64,000 bases of DNA from Pycnopodia helianthoides. Taxonomy: Eukaryota > Echinodermata > Asteroidea > Forcipulatida > Asteriidae. Below are positions 1 to 11,400 of the stretch, piece after piece. The notes under the pieces are model-generated. The model was not told the origin of the DNA. It ran no database searches and was given only the letters and a program-made list of their open reading frames with translations. The translations under genes were made by a program, and so were the position numbers. The stretch covers positions 16,021,952 to 16,085,951 of the forward strand of contig CM063252.1 of the NCBI GenBank assembly GCA_032158295.1. Direction: 5' to 3'. How positions within the stretch are numbered: position 1 is the first letter of the stretch; every line of letters starts with the position of its first letter.

Positions 1-60
1 TCCGGAGGTCGCAGGCGTAAGTCCCGCCCTGGTAAATTTGTCTTTGTTCAACCCCAAAAT
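1..60 (+). repeat. tRNA-derived SINE fragment (family 2)
   Basis: The 3' part of a tRNA-like SINE. It has a degenerate B-box area followed by TCTTTGTTCAACCCCAAA, which recurs after tRNA-like heads at 7377, 13658, 61096 and 61413. The head lies beyond the window edge. Confidence 0.6.
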
Positions 61-80
61 TCAACATCAATCAGTCTCAC

Positions 81-226
81 CTCCGTGGAAGATGAGTTCG
101 TCTTGTATTTCTTTGGTAATCTGCGCAGGTGTGAGGTACTCCTTGCCATCGAGGGTAAAAATCACATCAATCAACTTCAACGCAATCAGCTTGTTCACAA
201 TCTCGATGCAGTTTCGCTCCGATAAT
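81..226 (-). CDS. UFL1: UFL1 exon 2 (UFM1 E3 ligase)
   Basis: Coding exon for the N-terminal region of UFL1, the E3 ligase that transfers UFM1 to proteins at the endoplasmic reticulum and in the nucleus. The reverse strand reads [15 protein letters not shown], then TLDGKEY and TPAQITKE, which I recognise as the conserved UFL1 segment just after the start. An AG acceptor precedes base 226 and a GTGAGA donor follows base 81. The exon enters in phase 2, which fits exon 1 at 2814-2893, and leaves in phase 1. The remaining exons lie beyond the left edge. A SINE fragment abuts the donor side. The identity comes from recalled family sequence, not from a search. Confidence 0.93.
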
Positions 227-420
227 CTGTTCAAAGATAAAGCAATTAAAGTTAAACTTAGTTGTAGACTAAGTGTCTCAATCCTTCCAAATCGAGCGAG
301 AGGAACTTTAATGTAGAATCCACAGGCCTGGAATTTTCACCCCTTTTTTGTTTGTTTGCCTTGAGTTTTGTCTGCACCTGCTAGTTTGCACCTCAACCAA
401 TGTGCGAGTATACTCCACAG

Positions 421-1052
421 TAGACCCAGTTACTGTGGCGCTGTACTCCTTTTTCAAAAATTTTGCCGTTTATCGGTTGTACTAGCGCCCCTGGGCTCGA
501 TTTCACAAAGAGTTCAGACTGATCGTAACTGCAAATCCATCGCAGTTGCTTAGCAAAGAGTGATGTCACAATACAAATCACTATGGTAATACTGATAACT
601 CATCTTAAGATGAATCTTAGTGCTTTGTGAAATCGACCCCAGGAACTTATTGTACGTAACTACATCAATCTTCATTTTACCGGGTGCCCTGCCTCAACCG
701 TGAAACCACACGGTTGAGGCAGGGCACCTGTCAAATTTTAGACAGGTGCCCTGCCTCAACTGTGAGGACAACAAGGTTGAGGGAGGTAGGGTACCCATCA
801 ATTAGACGGATGCCCTACCTCCCTCAACCGCGTTGTTGTCACAGTTGAGGCAGGGCACCCGTCTAAAATTTGACAGGTGCACTGCCTCAACCGTGTGGTT
901 TCATGGTTGAGGCAGGGCACCCGGGATCCTGCCGAGAGTGTGATCGCATTGATGTAGTTACGTTACGTACAATAAGTTTCTGGGGCGCTAGTACGACCGA
1001 TAAACATCAAAATTTTCGAAAAAGGAGTACAGCGCCCCAGTAACTAGGTCTA
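421..1052. repeat. long nested palindrome (fold-back) in UFL1 intron 1
   Basis: The outer arms begin TAGACCCAGTTACT (421) and are mirrored by AGTAACTAGGTCTA ending at 1052. Matching stretches continue inward: GGCGCTGTACTCC, TTTATCGGT and GTACTAGCGCCCC, then AACTTATTGTACGTAAC. The core is made of smaller hairpins built on GGTGCCCTGCCTCAAC and its complement, repeated at least six times between about 678 and 925. The left arm is interrupted by a 148-bp insertion (493-640) that the right arm lacks. No gene is seen inside. It looks like a fold-back transposable element. Confidence 0.85.
493..640. mobile_element. 148-bp MITE inside the palindrome's left arm
   Basis: Its inverted ends are GGGCTCGATTTCACAAAG at 493 and CTTTGTGAAATCGACCCC ending at 640. 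The opposite palindrome arm joins the two flanks directly (GGGGCGC beside AATAAGTT), so it preserves an empty site. No coding potential. Confidence 0.7.
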
Positions 1053-2813
1053 ACTCCAGAGGAGGTTTCTGCACAGTAATTGTAAAGGAAGATGATGATG
1101 ATGAGTAGATGGGAAAGACTATTTTCATTTTGCGAAGTGCACTTCCATTGAAAATCTTATGGGGACCTTTGGAAGGGGCACCAAGGCCAAGACCAGGGGC
1201 ACCAGAGGCCATGACGTCCACTGTGTTACTGGAGACCTGCATGCCATCCTTTGTAATGCCATATGTCAGGGTTCTCCCCAGGATTTTTCAAAACTGTCGG
1301 ACATTATGGACCAAAATTTTTGCCAAAGCACGCTGAATTGAAACAAGGTGCTCTAAATGTTGTTACTTGTTTATCTTGTTTATCTTTGAGTTTAAAAGCC
1401 CTAATGTGCAATCTGGAGCATTCAAAATGATGTTATCTTTAATGATTTGGGGAATTTGATCTTAATTATTGTTTTCAAATTGTTTGCTAGACTAGAGGCA
1501 GTATGAATCCTATATTTTAGCAGATTAAAGGAACATCACAGAATTGGTATGAACAAAACTTGTAAAATATACTTTTTGTTCACAGATTTACATAAAACTT
1601 ACACGGTCTAATGATGATGATAGTAGAAAATATCCCTTGAAATATTTATGTCTGAAATGCCATATTTGATGAGAAATGAATAAACTAATTTTCCGATTGG
1701 AGTTTATCGCTCAGTGAGCGTTTTATTCATTTGTTGAATATGATTTTTTTGTGGTAAGGGTTTATTAATTTAGAAAACCTTACCAAAATTTAGGTAAAGT
1801 CAGCCTGCATCTGCCAAGGCCTACAAATATAAAAACTGCCTGCAACTGCCTAGGCTAAATAAAGTTTGTCTACTTACAACTTTAACCAATGAGCAGGTTC
1901 TTTCCTGTGAGGGGAAAACACCACCAAGCCAGTTCCAAACCTGCCACATTGGCTAAAGAATATTGAAGTTTAAAATGATCTGCGCTAAAGATACGGTCGA
2001 ACCTTGCTGGACCAGAGCTGAGCGTCAAGTGGTGTTGAAGTAAACTGCTCTACTTTTCGTCCTTCGTTGTCCTCACGCATCAGTGAGTATCAAAAGAAAT
2101 TGGAAACAAAAAACGTGCGTCTTCTGCGCACCAAGAAGTCTTTATTACTAAACACCTGGCCACATACTTGGGCCTAATTTATTCTTGTAGCAAGGAATTC
2201 ACTACAATTTCATGCAAATGTGTAATCGGTTTTTCACTATTTTCTAGTGACCCAGATGGCCGATCGATCTCAAACTTCTACAGGTTTGTAAGTTTATGTA
2301 TATGGTGGATTACTTAAAGTGCTTACACTGCCAGCAACTGTTTTGTTAGCAAAAACCAATTCTGTAATGTTCCTTTAACCATAAAAGGCCTAACATTAAC
2401 AAACAAGTAAGGGACAACAAATGTGAATTGTGATCATGTTTATTGAATTGTTTTACTTTTGTTTTGTTTGGCATGATGCTTTCAACCATTTTCCCCAACA
2501 ACTGATTTTTAGTACTACTAGTAGTATGGGGATGCCCGTACATATTTATAGAGTAAAGTCTACACGTAGTTACAGTTTATTTGACTGAACTGCTGTTGAA
2601 GTACGGACTACGGGTCATCAAGCCATCCATGGATGTGGTAGTCACTAGTCAGAAGTCTGTACCGTTTGCAGTTATACAAATGAAGACACACAGTTGGTAG
2701 AATGACCCGTATTTCAACATCAGTAAAATAACCAAGCCTGATAGTTGCCACCGTCCATATTTATAACCCACAAAGAGTCACCTCTAAATAATCAAGTTCT
2801 ATGGTTATCTTAC
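1053..2813. other. rest of UFL1 intron 1
   Basis: AT-rich intron sequence with a small hairpin around CGCTCAGTGAGCG near 1710. No exon with matching phase and no recognisable element. Confidence 0.5.
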
Positions 2814-2893
2814 TTCTGGACGGCACTTGTCAGCTGTGCTCGCTGAAAATCTGCTGCCAGTCGCTTCACCTCTTCCCACTCGGAGCTCGCCAT
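2814..2893 (-). CDS. UFL1: UFL1 exon 1 with start codon
   Basis: First coding exon of UFL1. From the ATG at 2893 the reverse strand encodes MASSEWEEVKRLAADFQRAQ, matching the opening of animal UFL1 (WEEI/V-RLAADFQRAQ). It ends at a GTAAGA donor after 26 codons plus two bases. Exon 2 supplies the third base and continues with LSERN, so the join is in frame across a 2.6-kb intron. A three-codon upstream ORF precedes the start. UFL1 lies downstream of FANCA on the same strand, with about 2.4 kb between the FANCA stop and this ATG. Confidence 0.93.
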
Positions 2894-2908
2894 ATTGGAT
2901 CTGTTACT

Positions 2909-2920
2909 TTAGGAAACCAT
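2909..2920 (-). other. three-codon upstream ORF before UFL1
   Basis: On the minus strand, an ATG at 2920 followed by two sense codons and TAA lies 15 bases before the UFL1 start codon. If the transcript starts upstream of it, it could modulate initiation. The transcription start is unknown. A TATATATA tract at about 2927-2934 could instead be part of the leader or a promoter. Confidence 0.35.
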
Positions 2921-3099
2921 GTCGCCTATATATATGAACCAGTGGTATAGGCTCACGAGGGTTAGGAAATTGTGTCGCTCTAGACACGTCAAAGGGGTGG
3001 GTGGGTCTTATGTTTTTTTTTTGGGGGGGGTTCACATTTCTGTTACCAATTCTGTAACCAGTCATATATTGTAGGAAGATTTAGTTGGTAAACACAGGA

Positions 3100-3170
3100 C
3101 AGAAAACTTTGAAATAATGTTTCTTTAGACAATAATAATGTCTAAAGAAACATTATCTCAAAGTTTTCTG
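3100..3170. repeat. near-perfect 71-nt hairpin
   Basis: A 31-base arm at 3100-3130 and its complement at 3140-3170 flank a 9-base loop (AATAATAAT). There is one mismatch on the plus strand. Read from the minus strand the same position is a U-G wobble, so a minus-strand transcript would be fully paired. It lies about 200 bp upstream of the UFL1 start codon. It could be a small fold-back repeat or a pre-miRNA-like hairpin. Confidence 0.6.
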
Positions 3171-4150
3171 AATCTCTGAACTTTGTTCGGCAAACTATAC
3201 ACACACAAAAAAAACCAAAGAAGGACAAATTCATTTCATTATTCTCTTTTTGACTTGATCTAACAAAATTTGTGTATGGGTAGACCCAAAAATATTTAGC
3301 CTAATTTTATAAAATTGTCCCACCGGAGTGGGGGAAGGGGGGGGGGGGGAGCCAGCAGTGGGCAAAGATCAATAGAGCACCGAAGGCGCAAGATGGGGAA
3401 GGCGAGCTGAAATGAAATGTTCACTGGATGCCACTTCAGCAAGCAACTCTTTTGATGCAACAGTAGATCTGTTGTGCAGAAAATGAGCATGGCTCTCAAG
3501 GCTATAACAAAACGTTTGCTATTTCACGCTCCAACAATAGATAGAGCTCCAGCTCCCAATGTTGTGCCTTCGGCGCGCTCTATAATCTTTGGTCATCAAA
3601 AACTGGTTTGCCACAGGAGTCAAGTAAAACATCACACACTCAACACACTTTATTCTTTCAAACTTTCACAGTATTAGTTTAATACATTCACATCTCATGT
3701 GATTAAAATGATAGTCTTAGAATATAAAGTCATTCATATCCACTCCATCTTTGTCATGGTCCTTTGAAGGCACTGGACACTATTGGTAATTACTCTAAGA
3801 AATTGTTAGCATAAAAACTTACTTGGTAATGAGCAACGGAGAGCTGTTGATAGTATAAAACGGCTCCCTCTGAAGGAATTAATTTCTCAGTAAAATATTT
3901 GAATTGATTTTGAGACCTCACACGTGATCCTGGTCCTCGACTAGCGCTTTGTCAGACATGCGTTTTCAGCCTAAAGCTGGTCACTTTTGAGGATTCCTTG
4001 GTTTCCTCCGTAACAGAAAGATATTATATAATAATAACTTGTGCAAGATTTGGTGGAAGCTTGAGCTGATTTCATACCGCGTCTTTGTAGAATCAAGGCA
4101 TGTTTGGCCGAGCGGTCAAGTGCATCAAACACATTAGCTCTGGTGTTTCT
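3171..4150. other. UFL1-FANCA intergenic sequence
   Basis: Non-coding. It has a G-run at 3331-3350, a truncated TTAA-type MITE at about 3767-3930 (CACTGGACAC end plus TTGGTAATTACT) and a degenerate tRNA-like SINE head at about 4100-4165 (TTTGGCCGAGCGGTCAAG). Nothing gene-like. Confidence 0.5.
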
Positions 4151-4680
4151 GACCTTAACGACCGGTTCAACCAGAAGTTGAAATTTAATATTAAAAAATT
4201 TCATAACTCCTGTACCACACAATGGAGTTTTCAATCTTAATGTCATTAGAAAGATCTTTAAAATCTCAACAAGTGCTACACAAAATGTGACCCCATTTGA
4301 CCTTGACTTCCTGCTGAAATCGGAAGTTGAAGTTTAATATTTGAAAAACATCTTAACTCCTTAACAACACATAGGTTTTTTCACAATTTATACATCATTG
4401 TTAAAGTCTTCAAAAAGTTAACAAACGCTACATAAAGTGTAGACCCGTTTGACCTTTACTTCAGGTTCAAACCGGAAAACAATGCTTAACATTTGAAAAA
4501 TAAATCATAACTTCTGAACCAAACTACGATTTTTACAATCTATAAATCATCATAATTGTCTTCAAAAACTTAACAAACGCTACAAAAAGTGTGACCACAT
4601 TTGACCTTGACTTCCAGTTAAAACCAGAAGTTGAAGTTTAAATTAGGAAACAATCTAACTCCTGAATCAGACATTGGATT
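4150..4680. repeat. degenerate tandem repeat, period about 150 bp
   Basis: About 3.3 diverged copies. Each has a version of GAAGTTGAAGTTTAATATTTG, then a CATAACTCCTG-like stretch, then AACAAACGCTACA and GTGACCCCATTTGACCTT. The recurring anchor falls near 4173, 4322, 4471 and 4627. It lies downstream of the FANCA stop codon. Confidence 0.7.
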
Positions 4681-4777
4681 GATAAGGTAAAATGTTGTCA
4701 CCAATTCATTCAATCACAATTTGATGACATCACTCACAAACACCTTATTTTTGTAACTAACGAAAACTGAATGTCTA

Positions 4778-4783
4778 GTTTAT
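4778..4783 (-). terminator. candidate FANCA poly(A) signal
   Basis: AATAAA on the minus strand, about 500 nt after the FANCA stop codon and before the tandem repeat. It is a plausible 3' UTR length, but there is no transcript evidence. Confidence 0.3.
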
Positions 4784-5281
4784 TTTAATCTTGCTAATTC
4801 TTTCTCCACGTCTAAAAGCACGTTCTCAGGCTCCGTTTTGCTAAGGGTCAAAATGCATGCGATGCTCAAAGGTTGTGCGTATGCGCAGATTTTAGATTGA
4901 GTAGCTTGAGCTGATTTCATGAGTGCGTTTTTGGCGACCCCGACAAGAATGATGTTTGAGCTTTGGTCAATGGTTGAGCATTTTTCGCGTGTTCAGTTGA
5001 ACTACGGCGACGCGGCTGTTCCGACCAAACTGTAACCGACTTGTTGGCTCAGTTAGGCTTGGTTGCAGGACTCTAAAAACTGACAAAAAAATTTCTATGG
5101 AATTCTTTTTAAAACAAAGTACCTTGAAGCATAACAATTAAATAATGTTGATAAAAATTACAAAGACTAAGTTCCATTATTTGAAAATAAAATGAAGTGT
5201 ACAGTTTCAGAACATGAATTTTCTAGAAACGTACTTTCGTCATGAACTGTTTCTGGTTACCGACCCGTTTTCTAACGTAGG

Positions 5282-5449
5282 TCATAGCCCCCGGAAAAAG
5301 CCCCGGCTTTGAAGTATCATGTCAGTAAGTTCTGGATTGGAATTGGCTAAGGCTGTTACATCTACCGCTGCTAGGTTCTCGCGAGAACTTTTTTTTATCA
5401 CTCCTCGAACTAGAGCTAGACTTGATTGAAGAAACTCAAAGTCAACAAT
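5282..5449 (-). CDS. FANCA: FANCA last exon W28 with stop
   Basis: 55 codons and TGA at 5284-5282. VDFEFLQSSLALVRGVIK then LANSNPELTDMILQSRG matches the human C-terminus (PVELITKARLFLLQLIP, then CDPEVSAALQSRQ). The acceptor is CTCCCTTCAG. The protein ends 7 residues after QSRG, so it has a shorter tail than human FANCA. Confidence 0.92.
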   Translation of the reverse strand: MVDFEFLQSSLALVRGVIKKSSRENLAAVDVTALANSNPELTDMILQSRGFFRGL

Positions 5450-8400
5450 CTGAAGGGAGAAAAAGAAAAACAACCAACATTCATCATGTCAATAGGATCA
5501 ATTGGATAAACATCTACAATTTGTGGCTGGTCGTGGCTGAGCGGGTTAAGAACGTCAGACTCGATCAAGCTTTGGTGTTTCTGAACAACCTAATGTGGGT
5601 TCGGGTCCCTTTCGTGGCACCTGTGTCCTCGAGCAAGATACTTTACCATAGTTGCTTTGTCCTTCGGACGGGACATTAAGCCATAAATCCCGTGTACATT
5701 ATGCTGGTTTATCGGCAACATTATAAAGAAACATACAATAAAAGTCACATGTGAAAGTTTCAGCAGAATAAAGTGTCTACTTGTTGAGAAAACAGCAAAA
5801 AACAGTCGCTGTATTTTCAAAAGAACGCAGAATCCATCCACGTTTAGCGAGGTGACAGCAGGTAACAACTGCATCTCTGGTCTCTGGTCGATTCATGCAT
5901 GAATCATTTTTTGATTAAAATATTTTGGGGTGAAAAATCATCCAAACCATATTACTTTACTTCGAAGGGAATCCTTTTTCAAAATAGTTAATACTTTCAA
6001 CAGCTGCAGTGCTTCACACCAAGTTAGTTTTTATGGCCATTCATTTTTAGAATATTTACCAAACTATGATCCTATAACTTTAAGTGATATTAATTATGTA
6101 CATACCTGATGGTCACCCGACCTTGAGTCCAAATGCTGATCAGTTATTGGCTGCTGGCAGTGAAGCGTCACCAATGATGCGTACATGTATAACAAGACGG
6201 TCAGTAACTGCGGGTCTGCACATGCTTGCCGTAACACACCCTGACTTTCCCTCTGCAGTAGAATTCTATTAATAAAGGAAGAACAAAGAACATAAATCAC
6301 TACAAAAATCTTTGCTATGAAGCCACCGTGAAATCTCAGTGAAGTGCAGAAATTTAGCTGAAATTCAAGGAATTGTTTCTCTCTCACAATGCTTTCAATT
6401 CCCTTAAACCACCTGAATAAAGAGTCTCCAGACCATTTACTGCCCTCCATGAATTTCACATGATTTCAGGGAATGCTCTCCATCAAAGCCTAGAACTTGG
6501 TAAAAAACTTTTTCAGCAGTGCAGCACAGTAAAAACAACATGAAACACTTATAGGCTCTGGCTAGTTAGATAATCAAACTCTTTGAAAACAAGGTGAAAA
6601 GGGGAAATTTAACATTTTTAAGGAGAAAAAGTGGATTTTCATTCCATTTTCAAGACGAAAATTGTCATAGTGTGATTGGAATGTTGACGAGGTCATGTCT
6701 AGTCAGGGATACTGCAATTACTGCCATGAGGTTTTTAAAACTGTTTTATTTATTTTTTACCTGAAACAGACCACTGGATATAGCTTGATGACTGAGCTGG
6801 GTAGGACTTGGCTCTTCATCACAGAATCACCTGGTGAGATGTGAAACAAGTGTTGTGTTTATGTCGGCCATGATGACTAATAATTAGAATAATTGGTATG
6901 AAAACACCCGTACATATATTCTGCCTTGTGACTGGTTTAGAGCGGGTCACATGATATTATTCTTTTTTTTCTTCTTCTTCTTATTATTTATGGTTTGTCA
7001 ATTAGGAGCTTTTTTTATTGACCTCTTTTTTTTTACCCAAAACTCCCAATTTTGACGTACAGTTGGAATCATTACATATTTGTGATGAGTACCGCATTCT
7101 TGTCAGTTTGCAGACTGCACATTTTCAAAGTCACTCTCAAAACTCACCTTTTCAAGATGTATTTCTTTAATTCATAGTTTTGTTGCTTTCCATTGTTAAA
7201 TATTGTATGTTTTCCCTCATTGTTATTTTGCCTTTTTTTCCACTGGGTGTATTTTGTACATGTCTTGTTTTGTTCACATAGTTGCCCTGCTTCTCTGCAC
7301 CTCGAACATCTCTCAAGATTGGTTTGGCGCATTACAAATGCCCATTATTATTATTATTAGTAGTATTAGGGAGACCGCCAACATAGGGCTAGATAGTTCA
7401 GTTGGTAGAGCGCCGGTACGTTAATCCGGAGGTCGTTGGAATCCCACCCTAGTCAATTTTTCTTTGTTCAACCCCAAACCATTTGAAATTTACCCAGTCG
7501 GTTTTCCTTGTGGTTCATTACTTGACATTATTATTATTAAGTATGAAATTTGCTTTTAGATTTTACTTTTGCCGCCATGTTCCTTTCATCAGCCAGGACA
7601 AACACTGTCAAATATGTTCACAAGAAAATTTTTAAAAAAATGTCTGACATACCAGTGCATGCCTTGAGACAGCTGGGGGATTTACTGAGCAGAGATGACG
7701 CCACTGTCATACAGTCTACCACCTCTGTTGAATCATTAGGACTCGATAGTAACAGCCAAGCTGCCTCCGCAATGTGATACTCAAACAGATCCTGTCGAAT
7801 CTCATCCTGGTGTTAAATTGAAAACAGCAGTGACAACACAGTCTATAAAAATACAATTATTTAATAACATGAATAATGGGGGAAAGCATAGTGTACTAGC
7901 TGTTTTAATAGATGGATTGCACATGAGGTTGTTGACCACCATCTTTGATGACAAACAATTTTATAGAGGTGCTTAAGCACAAAAAACAGCTAAACACCAC
8001 AAAATTATGCTTACCGGAATAAGGTTACCGGCCAAACTACCCTATGTGTACAATTTGTGACTAGTATCCTGCTCACTTCTGCTCAGCAGGCAATTGTTAA
8101 GCAATATTCTCTGCTTAAGGAGCTCTACGAAATTGGGCCCTGAACTTGAGTCCGGTGCACTGGACCGCTCACCACCGACACTCGGCAAAGAACGATGTAT
8201 TTAACACCCAACACCCAAATCGTTTATGATCTGAAACATTTTAGGCGTTCAGTCGTACCTCCTCGTAGATTTCTTTCAGTTTACAGATGAGATTTTCTTG
8301 CAAGCGGCTCAGGTCATCCGCGTTTCTTCTCCTACTCTGAAGCAGCTTCATGGGACTGATGATCAAAATCCATGATACCTCTTCGAAAAAAAAGAGAAAC

Positions 8401-11400
8401 AAATAAGGCAAATAACATGATAACTTTTTTAACTATTTGAGGTTGAACAAAGACTAGTTGACTAGAGCGGGATTTGGACCAGCATTTTTGAGATATCACC
8501 CAAAATCTGGAGCGGTTATGTCCACGCGTAAAGAATAACCCCTCATAGGAATACACAATCTGAGAAACGTTTCTTACCAGGTTCAAATTTTTGGGGATAA
8601 AAACCTGACATCTTTTTCCATATCCACACTATTTTGAATTGAAATATTTCTCAAAATGCTTGATACTATCAAAAGTTGCTGTACTTCTAACCAAGTAAGT
8701 TTGGATTGCCATAAATTTTTGGAGTTATTACCAATCGTGTACTTCCCTGTAAGTGCCTTGCTCAAGGGCACAAGTGTCTTAACCGGGATTCGAACCCACA
8801 CTCTGCTGCTGACAACACCAGAGCTTGGGTCCGGTGACCTAGACCGCTCGGCCACGACATGCCACTACTATACAGGAATTGGTTTACTAAACAGGTACAA
8901 TCCCGGGCTAATGTTCGAAACAGAAAAAGAAGTTGAAGAAAACTGGATAGGGCCACAGTGCACAAATAATGTTACATTGGGCCACCACATCTATGAACGC
9001 GCGGCGCACAGGATTGGCCAATGAGTAACCTTCTTTTGACCTCTAACCGAGGGCGCCCTACTCAAATGACGTCATGTGCATAAGGTACATGTATATAGCT
9101 AGTGGGAGACATGGTGGTCATTTTAGTCACTGATATGGTTGGGAGCTAGGGGGGAAGGGAAGGAGCTATGAGAATGGAATGTGTGGTCTGGGTGGTCAGA
9201 GGATAGGACTGTGCCATGGGGGGTATCGATGGGATGTACCGGGGAAGGGTGTGGCTAGTTTTGATGTAGGGACCCATCGATGTGGAACAATGAAGCCAGA
9301 ACCTTGGACCTCACCTTGGATCCCGTCATCTGGAGGAAAGATCTGCTGTGCGTCGTCGCTGCACACTTCATGGATGATGGTTTGCAGCTGGTTTAGAATC
9401 GTGGACGGGTTTGTCTGGGGACCAGATGGGCTCATCTTGCTTATCATGGGACTCAAAACATCCCAATGACTCTGTACAAAAAAAAAGATTCACAAATAAC
9501 CCCACTTCATCATCATGTCACATCAAATAATTTATCTTTCCATGTTTCTGTTCTTCTATGTACGGCAATATTCATTTCAAGTAGTATTAATTTTGTGTCT
9601 TTTAAGCAAGACTCTTAACCAACAGCAAAGAGGGTTATTCCTTCATAGATTATGCATATCTCGCACTTCAAGTGTTCCAACGCTTGGAACCCAATTTAAG
9701 TAGACAATTTGGTTTCCTTTGGAAGTTAAAGTAAGGTACACTGGGAACCCAAGGTTCGTTCCAAAAAGTCTTCCAATATGCACACGTCTTATGGTTGCAT
9801 CCCACTAAATAGCGAGAAAACAGTCCGTTGGCTTCACGAACCTTTTTGAAGGCCCATCAAATATTCTATTATCCCCTTGCACACGCAGAACGCAGCTCCG
9901 CAAAATGTGTGTCTACCATTTCCACCATTTTTGGGGAGGGCGATTCCTTTGTGTACATTTTGACTCTCTAAATAATAATAATAATAGTGGCTTCTTATAT
10001 AGCGCTCATATCCGTCACTCAGTGACGCTCAAGGCGCTTCAACATTCCGTATTTTCCTGCAAGGTATTGTGGAGCTACGTTTTGAAGTATTAGACCGATT
10101 CCTTTACATAGCACCATGTAATGGTTTACAAGGTGCTGTGGCGCAATATGCAGCCAATCAAACCAGGAACACTGGGGCAAACCCCTTCTCTTTTCGATAA
10201 GTGCACTGGGTTCTTTTATGTGCATTACACAACACACGGGACCTACGACTTTACGTCCCCATCCGAAGGATGCAGCAATAATGGTTAAGTGTCTTGCTGA
10301 AGGACACAAGTGTCACAACCGGGACTTGAACCAAATATCTGCTGATCAGAAACACCAGAGCTTGAGTCCGGTGCTCTTATCCGCTCGGCCAAGACATGCA
10401 TGGGGGCCAGGACAGGCACGTGAAAGTGCGCTGCGCATCGTGCATTGGGGCAATACTACATTAGACTGATTTGAAAGTCAAATAAAAGGGGGTACAGTTT
10501 AATATTTTGGCACAATTGTGACCTGGGGGTTGTTGATGTCCAACTGGAAGAATTTGGACTGACCTAGGCCCTGAAAAATTTTCCTATTTGCCGAGAGGTG
10601 TAGCGCCATTTTTCAAGATTGACGTTCCGACATTTGGAAATTTACACAGGTGTAGGGGTGTTACTTATATGGGCGGAGAATAACTTGACAGGCCTTGGGA
10701 CAACCAATGTCAAATTGAGCTGAGTATTTCAAATTTATTCTTCTTTTCGAATTAGCCTTTTGCACCGTACGCCATTGGATTTTATTTAGTGGGGTGCACC
10801 CTTACATGGTCTACTGTACCCTATTTCCTCAGTACAACTGACGGCAATTGTCTGACTGCAATGCTCTAAAAAGATAAAGATGAAGGTCAACAACCAGCAG
10901 ACAAAGACAGATATTTCACTCACGAGAATAGAGACAGTCAATAGTGGACACTCTCCAACTAAATCACTTATTGCAGTCATCACCTCATTGACTCTCTCAT
11001 CAGATGCCCCGCCCTGTTGGGCTGTGTGTGTGTAAAGCTGCATTGCACCCTGGACAAAACACATACATGTGTATACAAACATGAAACAGCAGTTGTAAAA
11101 AAAAAACAGCCAGAGGTATAAAAAGTCAAGAAGTGGATGGGGAAAAAGCCTGTGTATAAAATCACCTGAGAAAAATTTGATATAAATTGGCAGAATGCCT
11201 ATAATGTGTGGAATGATTGGACATGAAATAGTGGTTGAATCAACAGCCTGAAAAAAACATGAACAAGGGAGTAAAGGTCTGTTTAACTAAAACTGGCACG
11301 GTCGTGGCCGTGTGATAAAGGATCGAGATGAAGGTAAGGTCCTTTATCACAAGGTCATGACCCTGCGGGGGTTTTAAACAGCCGCTTAAGACTGAGTCAG

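Noticed and set aside
7377..7460. Possible tRNA genes at SINE heads (also 5525, 8740, 10320, 34242, 53480, 61413)
   Set aside because: A- and B-box-like motifs are present, but arms do not pair well, B boxes are mutated and each is followed by a SINE body.
7550..7777. 75-codon plus-strand open frame
   Set aside because: It overlaps FANCA exon W25 on the other strand, whose splice sites and phases fit both neighbours.
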